DNA of 64,000 nt, taken from the NCBI GenBank assembly GCA_963969495.1, contig OZ018324.1, positions 142,981,355 through 143,045,354 of the forward strand. Reading direction: 5' to 3'. The notes beneath the pieces were generated by a model that was given only the letters and a program-made list of their open reading frames with translations, was not told the DNA's origin and did no database searches. Shown here one piece after another: positions 1 to 12,626 of this stretch. How positions within the stretch are numbered: position 1 is the stretch's first letter; each line of letters begins with the position of its first letter. Source of the DNA: Ceratothoa steindachneri (Eukaryota > Arthropoda > Malacostraca > Isopoda > Cymothoidae). The position numbers and the translations under genes were made by a program.

Positions 1-1640
1 TCGGAAATTCGGACCACAAATCATTGGTATTTAAAATCAAATATGATTTCATTAATCAGAGAAAAGCGCAAAAGATACTTAAAATGCATTTAAATTAGCA
101 AATTTCCCAGCAATTAGAGAGGAATATGAAGAATGGGATTGCCTTAGTTAACACAACACCTGCTTTGTTTACAGCGTAATCAATAGTGCTATTAAGGATC
201 ATCAAACCAGATATGGTCCTCACAAAAACAGTTAAAGATATTCAAGAGACAAACATTTGTTACCCAATATTTCTAGGTTCTGATCGGATGAAAATGGCCA
301 CTTTATAAACCGTTGAAAGGAGACCAATCATTCGTGCAAATTTTCCCGATCTCTAAAAGGAGATAAAGAGAGAAATAGATTAACAAGAATAGCCTCACAA
401 ATTTTGTTTCTAGGGAACAAAAGGTAGACGAAGAAAAGAAGGAGAACTGTCGACCCGTAAACATAACTTCACATATATTTAAACTAATGGAATAAAATAT
501 TGATTTAATACTACAAAATCATTTGGGGAGAAATCAACTTTTATTAAATAGCCAACATTGTTTCAGGAAAGGAAAGATGTGTCACTAGTCTGATTACATT
601 TTATGAGCATGTAGCAAAAGCTGTTGATTCAGCTTTTTTAAAGCTTTGATAAACATCCTTCTTTCAAAGCTATACATATCCATGAGAATACGATAAGTTG
701 AGTTGATAATTCGTTGACGGATCATAAACAAAGTGTGCTCTAATTGTGATGACATCCTTTTAGCTGAAACCCGTACTCCTTATACTTTTCTAAGGATCTT
801 AGATTCTGGAACGAATTATCAAGTACATTTAATGCTAAGGATAATAAACTTGGGGAGATAATAAAGGATAAGGAAGACTAAAATTATTTTTTAAAATGGT
901 CTGAATATGTTAAGTAAACGCTGTAACAATTCAATGAATGAAGCTTAATGATCCTAATGCCAAATACGGCATTTTTCACTTCAGAAAAAATAATCTTAAA
1001 TTTAAATCTTTTATCCAAAATACCGTGATTATAGAATTAAAAGATTAGGTCTCTCTAGTAGTTAAAATGGGTAATGAATTCAATTTTCCAACTCAAAGCG
1101 TTGCAATTAGAAATAAAGCAACAAGGTCACATAATTTATCAGCCAATCCGTCTAAACGCGTAATTCAGAAACGATTTTAAAACTATACACGTCATTAATC
1201 TGACCAATATTATATTATCTTCCTCCTTCTGGTTTCCACAATTAATATATATGTGGATATAATAGCATAGGTACAACGTCGATAGAAGAAAATGATAAGT
1301 GTAATATAAATTCTTAGCTACAATGATAGTTTTAAAATTTCAATCTCTTTTTTCATCGAACGTAGAAGGAAAAGTGGAAAACAAATAGAAAAATATCAAT
1401 TATTGATGAATATGCCAGATACTACATATAATCTATTTAATTTTGCGGGCTAGATATTGACGTTAGGGAACGACAAAGAGATGTTTGGGTGGAAAATTCG
1501 CCTTCAGCAACCGCATCGTTCAACTCTGGAACCATCTCCCATAAGTATTTGTCAGAGCTCCAAGCACAGAAATTATCAGGAAGAAATTTGATAAATATTT
1601 AAAAGAAAATGGAGTTAAAAAGGTTACAAATATTAGAGGG
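1..1640 (+). pseudogene. CR1-like LINE remnant (endonuclease end, RT and C-terminus), cut by window edge
   Basis: Reading the plus strand across several frames gives the parts of a non-LTR retrotransposon ORF2 in the right order. The endonuclease SDH motif (GNSDHKSLVF) lies at about 4-33. RT motif CRPVNITSHIFKLME follows at about 447-493 and LLNSQHCFRKGK at about 540-575. A block resembling the conserved 'WxxxLxDRKQ' stretch (VDNSLTDHKQSVL) is at about 702-740. A decayed catalytic loop (DNKLGE, where DDTKLG is usual) is at about 838, and the C-terminal FSNRIVQLWNHLP is at about 1503-1541. Stops and frameshifts occur throughout, so it is dead and old. It resembles the better preserved copy near 58-60.7 kb but is too diverged to be the same recent insertion. 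CR1/L2/jockey-type placement is by motif spacing only. Confidence 0.75.
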
Positions 1641-4382
1641 GATATTATAAATTAGTCTTATACTCAATGGCGCCTACTATGTACGAGAATTCCCTATAGG
1701 TGACAATAAATTGTTTGTTTGAGCTGCCTCCCCAGTCCGAGACCATCCCTAGCCAATACCAATCTATAAATTGCGCGTTTCGATGAATGCGCACCTTCCC
1801 ACACACACACTTCCAGCCGCTCCAGTCTTACACAATACCTCAACCTAAATGCAAAATAACACAACACATTGGTGTATAGCGACCGATCTGAAAACTCCTC
1901 CTACCCCCTCTTAAATTATTCCCGAATAATTTCCTCGATGGCTACATTATTTTCATTATTTCTATACACACATTTGAGTCAAGAAAATGACAGCTGTTTC
2001 ATTTTCCTTCCACCTATTACTCAAGAAGACAGAAGTCTCAAAATATATAGGTATCTAACTTCTACATTCTTCTGTCTGGAAGTTCTTGCAAAATTTGGTT
2101 TTCACTTGATTCAATTTTACTTGTCCCTACAAAGGAATATTTATCAGTTAAGTCAGTATTTTCATAATACTTTCCAAGGACCCAAAGAGTCAAATTGGTT
2201 ATGGGTTGTCAAAATAGTTTTAGGTTTAAAGTCGATGAAAAGCAAAAAATCATTGAATTACTTTTTAAAATGATATGACACCTTTTTCTCCATAAAACAA
2301 ATAATTAATGTAAATATTTGTATAGTGCCATATCAAAATCAGTGTTTCGCCAAAATAACTGCATATAACTTTAGATTAAAGGCTAAAATGATTCAAAATA
2401 ATGTATTTATGGAGGTGAGAAAATTAAAAGAAATCTGGGCATTTTGCATTACGGAAAAGACAATCCTATTAATGTTTATAAAAGGCAGGCATATTTCAAT
2501 GACAAAATTTAATTCCAACGAAGTGTACCTCTAATTAAGAAACGTAAAATAAAAAAAATCACTAGATAAATAAATAAAAGTTAAGTGTAAACAAACAATG
2601 TAACACAGGTAAAGGTGGAGTCGACAGAAGCTTTTATAAAACAACATTTATCATAAAAGGAATACAATGACAAAACGTTCAGAAATAACGGAAAATTAAG
2701 CCAAGATTAGGTTTCAAAGCTACTCTCAAATAAGCATTAACAGAGGGATTGAAAGAGTTTAATCTATAGTGTAAAAAGTATAGAATTATTTGCTTAACAT
2801 TTCGATGTACGACTCAAATATGTGATTCGGTGAAGGATATGAAGTAGAATACTCTTAGAATGGAAGGAAGTATAATTTGAATAGTACTAGAAAAGTCAAA
2901 GCATAATGATACATAGCTTGTAAAAAAAGAAGAGAAAACGAAGAAAAAACGTAAATAAGTAGTTGTATACGTGTCTGGAATGAAGCCACAAAGAGGGAAG
3001 AGTGAAATATAGGGGGTAGAGGAAAGGACGGAAGTGGGTGAAATGGCAAGACGAGGAGAAGTTGAGCTGGGGATTTCGAGCACCAGAAATCGAAAAAAGC
3101 CAATATCCGGTCCCTGTATAATTAGCGCAACTTAAATATACTAAATTACAAAGGAAAATTTATTATTCATACTATATTTAGCAAAATTAAGTGTTTTATT
3201 AAGATCTAGCGCTCTATAGCCGATATTATGTGATATTTTCTGTTATTATAAATATTATTTGAATAATATATTCCGCATCCAATGAAATCTCCTGATTTCA
3301 AGCTTATTATAAGGATTAACTGCTTTTAGTGAAAAAGATAATAATGAAAGAAAATTTGCTTATATTGGAAATAAAGATGAATTTCTACTTTTAATTCATA
3401 TGAGAATATTGTACTTTATATTCTATAATATTTTGATCATAACTCCCCCCCAAATTTCAAAAATTACCGAAAGTTCTTTCACAAGTTTTCGTCTTTACTA
3501 TTCAATTTTACATGCTATCATAACTCAAAATGGTACGCAAAACTCTGCCTCGAGATTTCGTTAATTCTGAAAATTTTACTTAATTTAAAACCAAGAGAAA
3601 AATATAATGAAACAAAGAAACTTAAGGAATGTAAACAACATGTCAAGCCAAAAACAGTATTATGTAAGAAAAGCAGACAGAATCTTAATTTGGGGTTCTT
3701 TATGGGTAAGGAAATGTGATTCGTTTTTCTAAATATTCAATCTTGCATCTCTCTTTGTTTGCTTACTTAATCAGCCGCTGCCCTGTTTCTAGTGATTTTT
3801 TGAAAAATGACTTAACAATTTTGTTTTCTTCATTATTTTGCCTTAATTTATCCGTGTTAGTCTATTTCTTTTGTTGTTTAACCGCTTGTTTGTGGATTGT
3901 TTACATAGTTTTGCCTTATTATTTTGTGTTAGTATTTTTTTTATTTTAATCCAGTTAGTTAGGTAATGGTTTAAATATTGATGTTTTTGTTGTTTTTTAA
4001 GATAATTGTTGGTAAAATGGATAAAATTTCTTTGTTTTCGTGTTAATGTTAAGTCAATTGTATAAGTTGTTTCACGCTTGTTATTACAAATGTTGCAATT
4101 TTATCCCCTCTTTCGTTGATGAAGGTAGAGACACCGAAGGAAATGGAAGACTAAATTCTTTTTGGTTTGCCTGGGCAAGTGATACGAAAATATTTGCATC
4201 ATATCGTTGCTGATGTTAATCGCTGTTTTTCCGTACGTCAACTCGAGTTCGGGGATACGATATTACCCACCTTAATCTTCAGGTGTTTGCGAATTATCAC
4301 TGTAAAGTATTAGGAATGTATACCTTGCCGCTGCCTAAATCGACTCTTGCCCCTATAAATATTCTCATTAATTTATATTTAC

Positions 4383-4385
<3 letters not shown>
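1641..4385. other. Unassigned AT-rich DNA
   Basis: I see no coding signal that matches a known family here. Open frames at 1869-2273 and 3716-3949 have the composition of AT-rich noise and no motifs. A purine-rich stretch (about 2860-3100) produces long open frames on the minus strand that look like low complexity, not genes. Confidence 0.5.

Positions 4386-4440
<55 letters not shown>
4386..4440. repeat. (TA)n microsatellite
   Basis: About 27 uninterrupted TA units. An apparent Tyr-Ile-rich reading frame across it is an artefact of the repeat. Confidence 0.97.
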
Positions 4441-4442
<2 letters not shown>

Positions 4443-5866
4443 CCTTTTTTAATTGTGCCATCGGTTATTGGAAGGGTCGATAATTTCATGAGGGATAATA
4501 GATAGAAACTCAAGGGCATTGTTTTTAGTTGCTAATTTAAGGAAAGTATCAGGAAACGTATGTATGCTATGTCATTCCATTTCCAAAATGCAGGTAAAAT
4601 GAATGAAAGAATGTGCTATTAGTTAAGATATTAAAGGTGTGATCGCGAAATCTTTAAACCTTACTATTGAATAAAGGCAAAATATAAGCGTAAGACAAGT
4701 GATGACACTAGTAATGAAGAAGGTAGTCTGGATAATTATATAATTACTTTTATGCAAATTAAGACTCGTAGAGGATTTAATCATTTACTATCTCAAAAAG
4801 TTAAAGGGCTGGAGGGAACATTCGAACCCTTGGCAGACCTAGATCCTCGGGATAAATAGGACTTGGAAAGCAAATCGTGCACCTGAATATCTATCGTTAA
4901 GAATAGGTATTTACAGTCAGTTTTGTGTAAATGAATCATCTTTTTATCTTGTTAATCTTTCGGAATCTTCTTTTTCTTCAATTTTCCCTACCCCTCTATT
5001 TCTTTACTCGAATATTTAAAGAACATGCCTTCTTCTAGACACTCATAATTGATCAAAAATAATGATAAAAATGAATGATTATGAAGGCAAGTAGGTGTGT
5101 ATTTTTGATAGGGCTTCGCCTTAGCTCCACTTTGATTGATGTTGTGAAAAACTTACACAATAACAATAAATTCATGGATTGACTGCCGATAACTTATATC
5201 ATCTATTTAACCTGCTAAATTTACACCATCAAAATGTATCTAATGTAGAAATTGTAAGATTAATAAGTGATGAAAGAAATGTAATGGACAAGTAGCATAT
5301 CCAAATACAAATTATCTCTAGAAAAATCACACATGCAGCCCATTTATGACCACTGTACCATTTTCAGTTTAAAGCATTTATCACAGATTTCCAAATCGAA
5401 TTGACCATGAAAATCAATTTACACCTAAAAACATGAACAACAAACAATTCTTTGCATGTGACTCTACTGCACGATGGACAGAACCAGATATCTATGTGCT
5501 TATTATACCTTTATTCGATTCCACATTATTTGATGTTTACTACCTACATCTTTTCTCAACTCCGCATCAAAATTACTTTATTAGCCGCATTTATTTTGAA
5601 ACAACCGCACCATACCTATTTCTTTTCCTGAATTACTATACTTACACACATTTCAATCCCTTGGACACTCAACGCTGTAAATATCACGATTCTATAAGTG
5701 ATGTAATTTGTCTATTATACATCCTCTAGAATTCTCCGTCTTAAGTCGGTGTTCTTACTCCGTTTATTAGGCGAGAGAAGTAAAGGAGATGATAGTTAGG
5801 TCGATAATATGAGAGTTTTTTTGTGTTTTTTTAGGGGGAGGGTGAAATTGTGAGTATGTATAGTGA

Positions 5867-5870
<4 letters not shown>
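4441..5870. other. Unassigned AT-rich DNA
   Basis: No recognisable gene or element. The 98-codon frame at 5433-5729 has no motif I recognise. Confidence 0.5.
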
Positions 5871-5942
<72 letters not shown>

Positions 5943-5953
5943 TATATATATAT

Positions 5954-5998
<45 letters not shown>
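5871..5998. repeat. (TA)n microsatellite with two TTAAA interruptions
   Basis: 128 bp of TA dinucleotides broken twice, near 5938 and 5953, by TTAAATA. The two identical interruptions 15 bp apart suggest slippage that copied an interrupted unit. Confidence 0.97.
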
Positions 5999-6001
<3 letters not shown>

Positions 6002-6426
6002 AAGAGACGGGTTGTTCTTCTTTCCTTGCTAAATTCTAATTTTGTCTTTTCTTGTAAGATTTGCTTAGGTTTACCCTTTTTAGGTACGTTAATTTTAATT
6101 CACTTATCTATATAAAATTTACCATTATATATATATAGTTATTTTGCCATTGCTTCTAATTACTGCTTTCCATGTCCTTTTATCTACCTGAGGCTTTCAT
6201 GCCTTCGTCTTTTGATTCTTGCTTGGGTTTTCTTGTTTTTATCTTTTCTTGTATTTATGCTTATGTATGTATTGCTTGTTCTGCTTGACGTAGATGGAGC
6301 CAACTGCTTGAAAACCGCTTCTAACAGTAGTTTTCGTTCTGTAATCTCAGATCTCTACTCATCTCAGGATAGTTTTCTTCGATAAATTAGGTAAATAGTT
6401 TAGATTATTTAAAATTTCTATAATAT

Positions 6427-6461
6427 ATCATCATCATCATCATTATCATCATCATCATCAC
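6427..6461. repeat. (ATC)n trinucleotide microsatellite
   Basis: About eleven ATC units with one TATC-type interruption in the middle. Confidence 0.95.
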
Positions 6462-6589
6462 TAACTCTATAATTTAAGAATGGGATTATTTGAGTATTTG
6501 AATAATAATTTCATCTTAGTTTGGTTATGACTTATGTTATTTTTATCAAAGTTATTTCTAATAATTCTTTTATAATATCAAAAAACAAA

Positions 6590-6867
6590 ATGGTGAAGTT
6601 CAGAAATAAATATAAGTAGTGAGATTTGGTGAATTTTTTAAAACCCGAAGAATTACAAATGGTGAAGTTCAGAAAATTTATTTTTATATATCTTCTATAA
6701 CTATATTTTAACAACGTGATATTTTGAAATGGGGAAAATTTAGCCTAGAGTTCTTTTTTAAAATTATTATAATTGGCGAAGTTCATAAAATTTATTCAAA
6801 TTTACCCATGGATTCTTTTTTTGATTTTAAATTTTAATCTTAGTAGCGAAGCGCAAGCCCCCCCCCC
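6590..6867. repeat. Short dispersed repeat cluster (GTGAAGTTCAGAAA) followed by a poly-C tract
   Basis: The motif GGTGAAGTTCAGAAA occurs at about 6592 and 6661, and a variant GGCGAAGTTCATAAA at about 6776. The cluster ends with GCGAAGCGCAAGC and a run of ten C at about 6858-6867. Both the GTGAAGTTCAGAAA motif (about 47,483) and GAAGCGCAAGC (about 47,735) recur together near 47.5-47.7 kb. This suggests two copies of one unidentified repeat family. Confidence 0.5.
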
Positions 6868-9194
6868 TCCTCCCCGTAGGGCATAGTGGCAAAGCCATTG
6901 CCTGGTTTGTTAATATAAAAATATGCTTACTTAGTTACCTGGTAGAGAATATTTTCGACTTAAAACGATAAGCCAATCATTTCCATTGATCTAGATTTTT
7001 CGAACAGCATTTTACTAAAGATTTAAGCTAGTTTTAAAATAAAATAAATAATTAAATTTAAGCTAGTTTAAAAATGAAATAAATAATTAAATGCTAATTA
7101 AAGCACGGTCAATAGCCCCAAGTCACGTACTCTCGATTATTCTGACTTATGAAATTATGACCAAAGGACCTTCGCAACTTTCAAAAAGTGCGGCGATCAG
7201 ACCCACATTTAGTTTCCGTCTTATAATTCTGAAGGAAAATATGAAACAACATAAAGTGGTTTTAGATTTTGTTAAAATCAGCCGACTAGTTACGAAATAA
7301 TTGCAAGAAAACTCATTGAAAGTAAAATGGTTACCATCCCACCGGTCGACCTATGGACTCACAGGGTAACTTATAGTCATGTGCACGCAAGTAAAAATTC
7401 TAAAAATACCATTTTATAAAGCTGAAAATTCCAGTGGGTAAAAGAATAGAAGAAAAAAATGAAACTTAAACTAAATCTTTTTGCCAAAACTCAAAACTAT
7501 GCGTTATGGCACAAATCCAATAGAAAGAGAAAATTACTCTGATTAGTTTAATAAAATCTCACTCTACGTTGGAGTGCATATTTTTACTTCCTATACAAGG
7601 AAAAGTTTCTGAGTGTTGGGAGAAAATAAAGCCTAACACCACCGCGTCTCTAATAAACCCAATCCGACTCAAACTTCACCACTCATATGAAATCAACCAA
7701 ATAATTTAACAATCACACTTGAAAGATTTCCGCCAGTCGAGGGCATTTTTACATATGGTACCTCTGATTATAATTATTGAAGAGTTTTAAATTAAACTCC
7801 AGATTTTCCTGAATAGAAAAAATACCTTTTTCGAAAAATGAATATCTTCACTTAATAGAACATAAGAACTATTTTTTACCCAAGAGCTTTCTGGAATTTA
7901 ATTCTTACCCATTTATTCACTTTCGAAAGAACCATAATAAAGATTGCTTGAGGTGTCGGTAATACAGCATTGTTATGTTAATTTTATATCAATGTATGCA
8001 AATTATTAGGTAAATCCATCGTTTATATTTCCGACAGACGAGTTTGTTATATAAGAGGGAAGTGGATGATTCAAGTCTCTTACATTTTTAATGTTGCTTT
8101 TACCCACTTTTCTAAAGTTTAACGGATATTTAATTGTTTAATCTATTTGTTTGGAATATATGTTGGAAGTAAAAGGAAAGTTAATGAATGATAAAGATTG
8201 TAATAAAAACCAGAAACAACATTATAACTGGCGGGATGAACGCACACATCCAAAAGTGCAGGAACGAGTGGGAAAAAGAAATAGCAAAACGGAGAAGAAG
8301 AGTAATAGAGGGAGGATTAAAGATAAAGAGAAGCAAGGCAGCAGACAAAAGATAAACAAACAAGAAATAGAGAAAATACGAAATGGCGAGAATCTAATAT
8401 AAGTACAAATAAGAAGGGGTACGTTTGATACAATCCTCGTTTTCACTCATCTCAATAACTCTATCCTCAATTTAACATTCATATTTCACTTAAAACTTTT
8501 ATACAGGGTTTAATGGAAAACCAAATTCGAATATATATTAGAATCACATTAAAATTTGCTTTGATTTGGAGGAAGCGGTTACATTAGATTTAAATTGACA
8601 TTTGAAATCGTTCCAAATATTTCTCGAGGAGACCCTATTTACATTCTGTTAATCGAAAAACCCCAAAATAAAGAGATCCTCAAAATCCCAATATTAAAAG
8701 CATTCTCCCTAGAATAACTTCAGGTTAAAATATATACCATTTTTAATATGTACAATTTTGCAAGATTTCAGTTAGGTGACCGAAGAGTTAAACTCATTAT
8801 TACGACCTGATTAATTAAGTATTAGTAGGAATATATTTTCACATTTTATTCCCATTATTTAGTCCCTTTATTCTCTTCATTTGTCGCTTTAATTTTTATT
8901 TTTTTATTTTTCCCTTTAGTTTAAGAAGAGAGAAGGATTTTATAATTAATGAATGTAAAGGAAATTCTGATAATAGACTCAATTCACGATACTCTAAAGA
9001 TGACCTCAGCTGCCGTATTGTGTTGGTCAAGAGATTTCACCTTATGATGCTAATGTGCGGAGTAGTATGGTAAGTGAGTGAAATGTGGAGGAGAAATTTA
9101 AAGAGTGGATGAGTGGATGGGAGTGTTGCTACCCTTGCAGTGATGTTGTCTTAATGTATATGCATTAAATCAACTTCCTGTTACGCTTCCGCAA
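6868..9194. other. Unassigned AT-rich DNA
   Basis: No family recognised. The lysine-rich frame at 8151-8402 lies in a purine-rich low-complexity stretch (about 8210-8400), and its opposite strand is equally open, which argues against a real gene. Confidence 0.5.
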
Positions 9195-9790
9195 TCCTTG
9201 GCTCTGCGGCCTTTTTGTTCGGGGGATCCAAGATGCGTATTGGAGTATTTGGTCCTCTCTTTTCTTCTCTCTTCCTCTCTTTCTCTTACATTCTTTACCA
9301 CTTCACTCAAATACTTAGTTTATCTTATTCTTGTGTTTTTCTCTTTCTCTTTTATTTTTTTCGTCTGTCAATTTGTCCGTTAGTTCCTCTTTCTCTTTCC
9401 TTCTTTACTTATATTCTATTCATAAAGATCCTTCTCCTTTATTCTATGGCTCTCTGGATGAAATAGAAGTTTTTTCATCTCTATTCTTCTGTCTTTCCAT
9501 TTGAAACGTCTCTTCAGATCGTGGATTGCTTTCTATTCTTGCTTCTTCCTCTTTCTTTCTAAAATTTATCTTTATTAGCTCAATAGTTCTTAATCCTTCC
9601 TCCTTATTCTTTTATTATTTAGTTCTACAACTTCCATTTAATTTAAATCTCTTTTTCTCTCTCTCTCTCTCACCTCTACTCTTTGTGAAACTTTTAATTT
9701 ATCTTTCATTCGCTCTTTACTCCGTCTTCGCTTCCCCATTTCTTTGTTATTATCGTTTACAACCAATCTTATCCTTTCCTTAGCTTTAAT
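9195..9790. repeat. Pyrimidine-rich low-complexity tract
   Basis: The plus strand is dominated by T and C (TTCTTCTCTCTTCCTCTC and similar), with a pure CT run at about 9655-9671. Phe/Ser/Leu-rich frames here are compositional artefacts. Confidence 0.75.
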
Positions 9791-12597
9791 GTTATCACTC
9801 TAAGTACTCGGCCTTTATTACATGTCCTACATTTAAAGTTTAATAAAATCAAAAGTAATTTTGTAATCATAATGAAACTTTTTAGAAATTGTTTGTAATA
9901 GTTTTAAGTGTTTGTTCTAATTATTTCATTTATTTATGTAAGGGCTTATGCCAATTTTAGTGAAGTATTGATTTTTGAAAAAATTTCGATGAACTTTCAG
10001 ATATACGCTTCGTCAGACACTATCACGGGCGGTGAATCAACTTCCCCAGATTTTTGTCTATATTCTTTTGCATACAAATTTCTTTTCGGGAAATCGTTAC
10101 CTTCTAACTTTTGCACAACCTGAATCATTTACGGCTTAAGTTTCAGTTCTTTGTTCATTACATTGTATGTTGAACATTTTGACAATCCCACTTGTTCTGA
10201 TCTTCTTTTCAAAGAATCCTGCGGTGATCCTTCGAAGTTTTGATGCAACTATTCAATTTTATGTTGTTCTATGCCTTTTCTGCCAACAGGCGTTTTTCGT
10301 CCATCTACCAGTGTCTGGAATTTTTTTAGTTTGCAGAATGCTCGTTGTGATGGTAAGTCTTAGGCTCCTCTACATCTTATCCGTCGTTGTGTTGAAACCA
10401 CTGAACAGTTGAAACTGAAGAATATTTCAGCAATATTTTTTCGTCTAATCATATCCAGGAGTTTCCATGTTTTCAGTTTGAAAAATTTCTTAATAATGGT
10501 TTTGCTAGAAAGATTTTTACTTTTATATTCTACAAATGACTATTATGCTAGTAAATTTGTTATTTCACAATTTTAGGGAAAGTTTTGTTACGAATCGAGT
10601 ATTCCCAAAATCCATTTTTTAGCGAAGGTTTTTCGCTTTCCGTTTCTAGCAAAAAACTGACTGATTTACTGAAACTAACATAATTTCTAAATAATAAAAA
10701 AAACAATTAGCCATCTTAGGACAAACAATTTACCACTATTACCAGCATTTGAAAGTTTTATGATGATCACAAAATTATTCTTAAATTTATTGAACTTCAA
10801 ATGTAGGACATGTAAAAAATGACCGTGTATTAAATTATCTCTCTGTTTCCCTACCGGTTTCTTTTCTCAATTAATATATATTTTTCCTTCTTCCTTCTAT
10901 TCCATTCTAAATATATTTTTCATTCACTTATTGTGCATACATAATTCACTTTTGCTATATATCTCTTTTTGTTTATATTTTAGCAGAATTTTCAGTAATT
11001 TTCTCTTCCAATCTTAATTAAAATAGCCAAATTTTAAAATAGGTTAGTGGCCATTCCGTATTCCTTAACCAGGATCTTGTTAGTCGCCTAGAAATGGACC
11101 CTTTTATTTTCCCTCGAACATTGAGCTTTCGAGAATTCCTTTAGCAATGTCTTCTGTCATTTGTTCTTGAGCAACTCACATCAAGCGTTTATATCTTTTT
11201 AATTATTTTCTATATAAATTAAATTATAAATTTTCTTTATTATAGTAGATAATAATTTTATTGATTAAATTTTTTGTTTGTTTTCATTATTTCTTTGGAT
11301 AAATTTGGGTGTTGGTTGTTTTAAAGATGTCGCAAGGTCAGTTAGATTATCCTTGTTACAGCATTTCTCCCCTATTATTCACGAAATAATACTCGATTCT
11401 CAAAGACATTGACCATTCAAATCGTAATAATTTATTGCTGTAACACATTTTTTTATTTCTTTGAATAAATAACTTAATTTATTTCCCTCAAACTTAAATT
11501 CTGTAACCTTACCTAATACTTCATTGGCCACCTATAATTTTCCAATTTTCTCTTAAATTTATTTCTAACCAGAATTTTGATTTCTAAGTCCACAACTTTA
11601 ATTTCATTCATCTCGAATTACCTTCTGCTTGTAACAAATAATAGTTATCTCAGTGTAAAAAAATATTTATGTTAGGGCATTCGTTCTTTTCTGTCAAAGA
11701 TATGCCTCAAAAGAGTGCCCCCACTATAACACCTTGTAATAGGAGGAGCGACAAGCACTCCCGCTCAAAGAGTCCATGGCAGTCTTACAAAGAGTGACTC
11801 TATCTCAGCTTTATTCCTTCTAGACATTACTTTGCTCTTTTGGGCAATTTCTCACCTATTTACATGGCAGACGGCAATTTCTTCTACGTCACCGATCATT
11901 TCTCGACCATTCAGGACGATTGTGGACGCCAGAAAAGGGTTGGTTCATACCTCTCAATGGATCCGATTAGAAAGGGGATTTTAACCGATCAGGATTATTT
12001 ACCCCCTTTTCTCGTTCCACCGGTCCCCTTCTCTCTATCACTTAGCTATTATTTTGCGTACCAAGAAAGTGCTGTCAGGCGTTGCAGGACAAACTTCGCT
12101 GTAGGTGGCGTCTAAGGATTGTGTACCCTCATGTATTCAACATTTGCAGTCTGCCCTCACCTCTCACCGGACGCAGGTTACTATTCCTCCCCTAAGCTTG
12201 CATGAGTTCTGTGGATATACATATATCATCCATTTAGTTACATTTCCTCTCTATTTACCACTTTATTTATACAGATAAGTTAGGAACTTTTTGCGGGATA
12301 TCTCCTCGATTGTATTTTGCGTAAATATTTGCAGTAAAGAATGACCTCTCTAAGTGCCACTTCATCGAAGTCATTTGAATTATTTCCATTTCACATATTT
12401 TCATCTTAATAGACTTGGCCCTTTTCTTATTAACTTGACCGAACGTTTTGGCCTGAAATGCAATTATTATTCAAAGCTTTTTTTTTTACCATATAAAACA
12501 GAGTAACAATAGGTTTTTCAAATGGCATTGTATTTTAGTCACAATATAAGCTGATTGGAAAAATAGTAGTCCACTGGGACGCTAGAATATTGAATAA
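9791..12597. other. Unassigned DNA
   Basis: No recognisable coding region. The minus strand at about 10,080-10,420 is fairly open and rich in Lys and Arg, as decayed transposases often are, but I could not match any motif. The less AT-rich patch at 11,700-12,200 contains a 91-codon frame (11,840-12,115) without known motifs. Confidence 0.45.
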
Positions 12598-12626
12598 CGT
12601 ATGATAATACTATGTATTATCATACG
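12598..12626. repeat. Perfect 13-bp inverted repeat (hairpin)
   Basis: CGTATGATAATAC, a three-base TAT spacer, then its exact reverse complement. It may be the core of a small palindromic element. No promoter or gene is nearby. Confidence 0.9.

Noticed and set aside
1869..2273. 134-codon open frame as a possible gene
   Set aside because: No motif, AT-driven amino acid use, non-ATG start, no splice or promoter context.
4808..4852. tRNA-like B box (ATTCGAACCCT)
   Set aside because: No A box at the right distance and no cloverleaf can be drawn.
4283..6032. Tyr-Ile repeat proteins read across the (TA)n arrays
   Set aside because: They are dinucleotide microsatellites translated; every frame through TA repeats is open.
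8151..8446. Lysine-rich plus frame and opposed minus frames
   Set aside because: Both strands are open because the DNA is purine-rich low complexity; no domain.
9198..9783. Hydrophobic, possibly membrane-spanning small proteins
   Set aside because: Phe/Ser/Leu-rich translation of a pyrimidine tract; overlapping frames look alike.
10080..10420. Decayed transposase on the minus strand
   Set aside because: Basic composition is suggestive, but I could not align any catalytic or DNA-binding motif.
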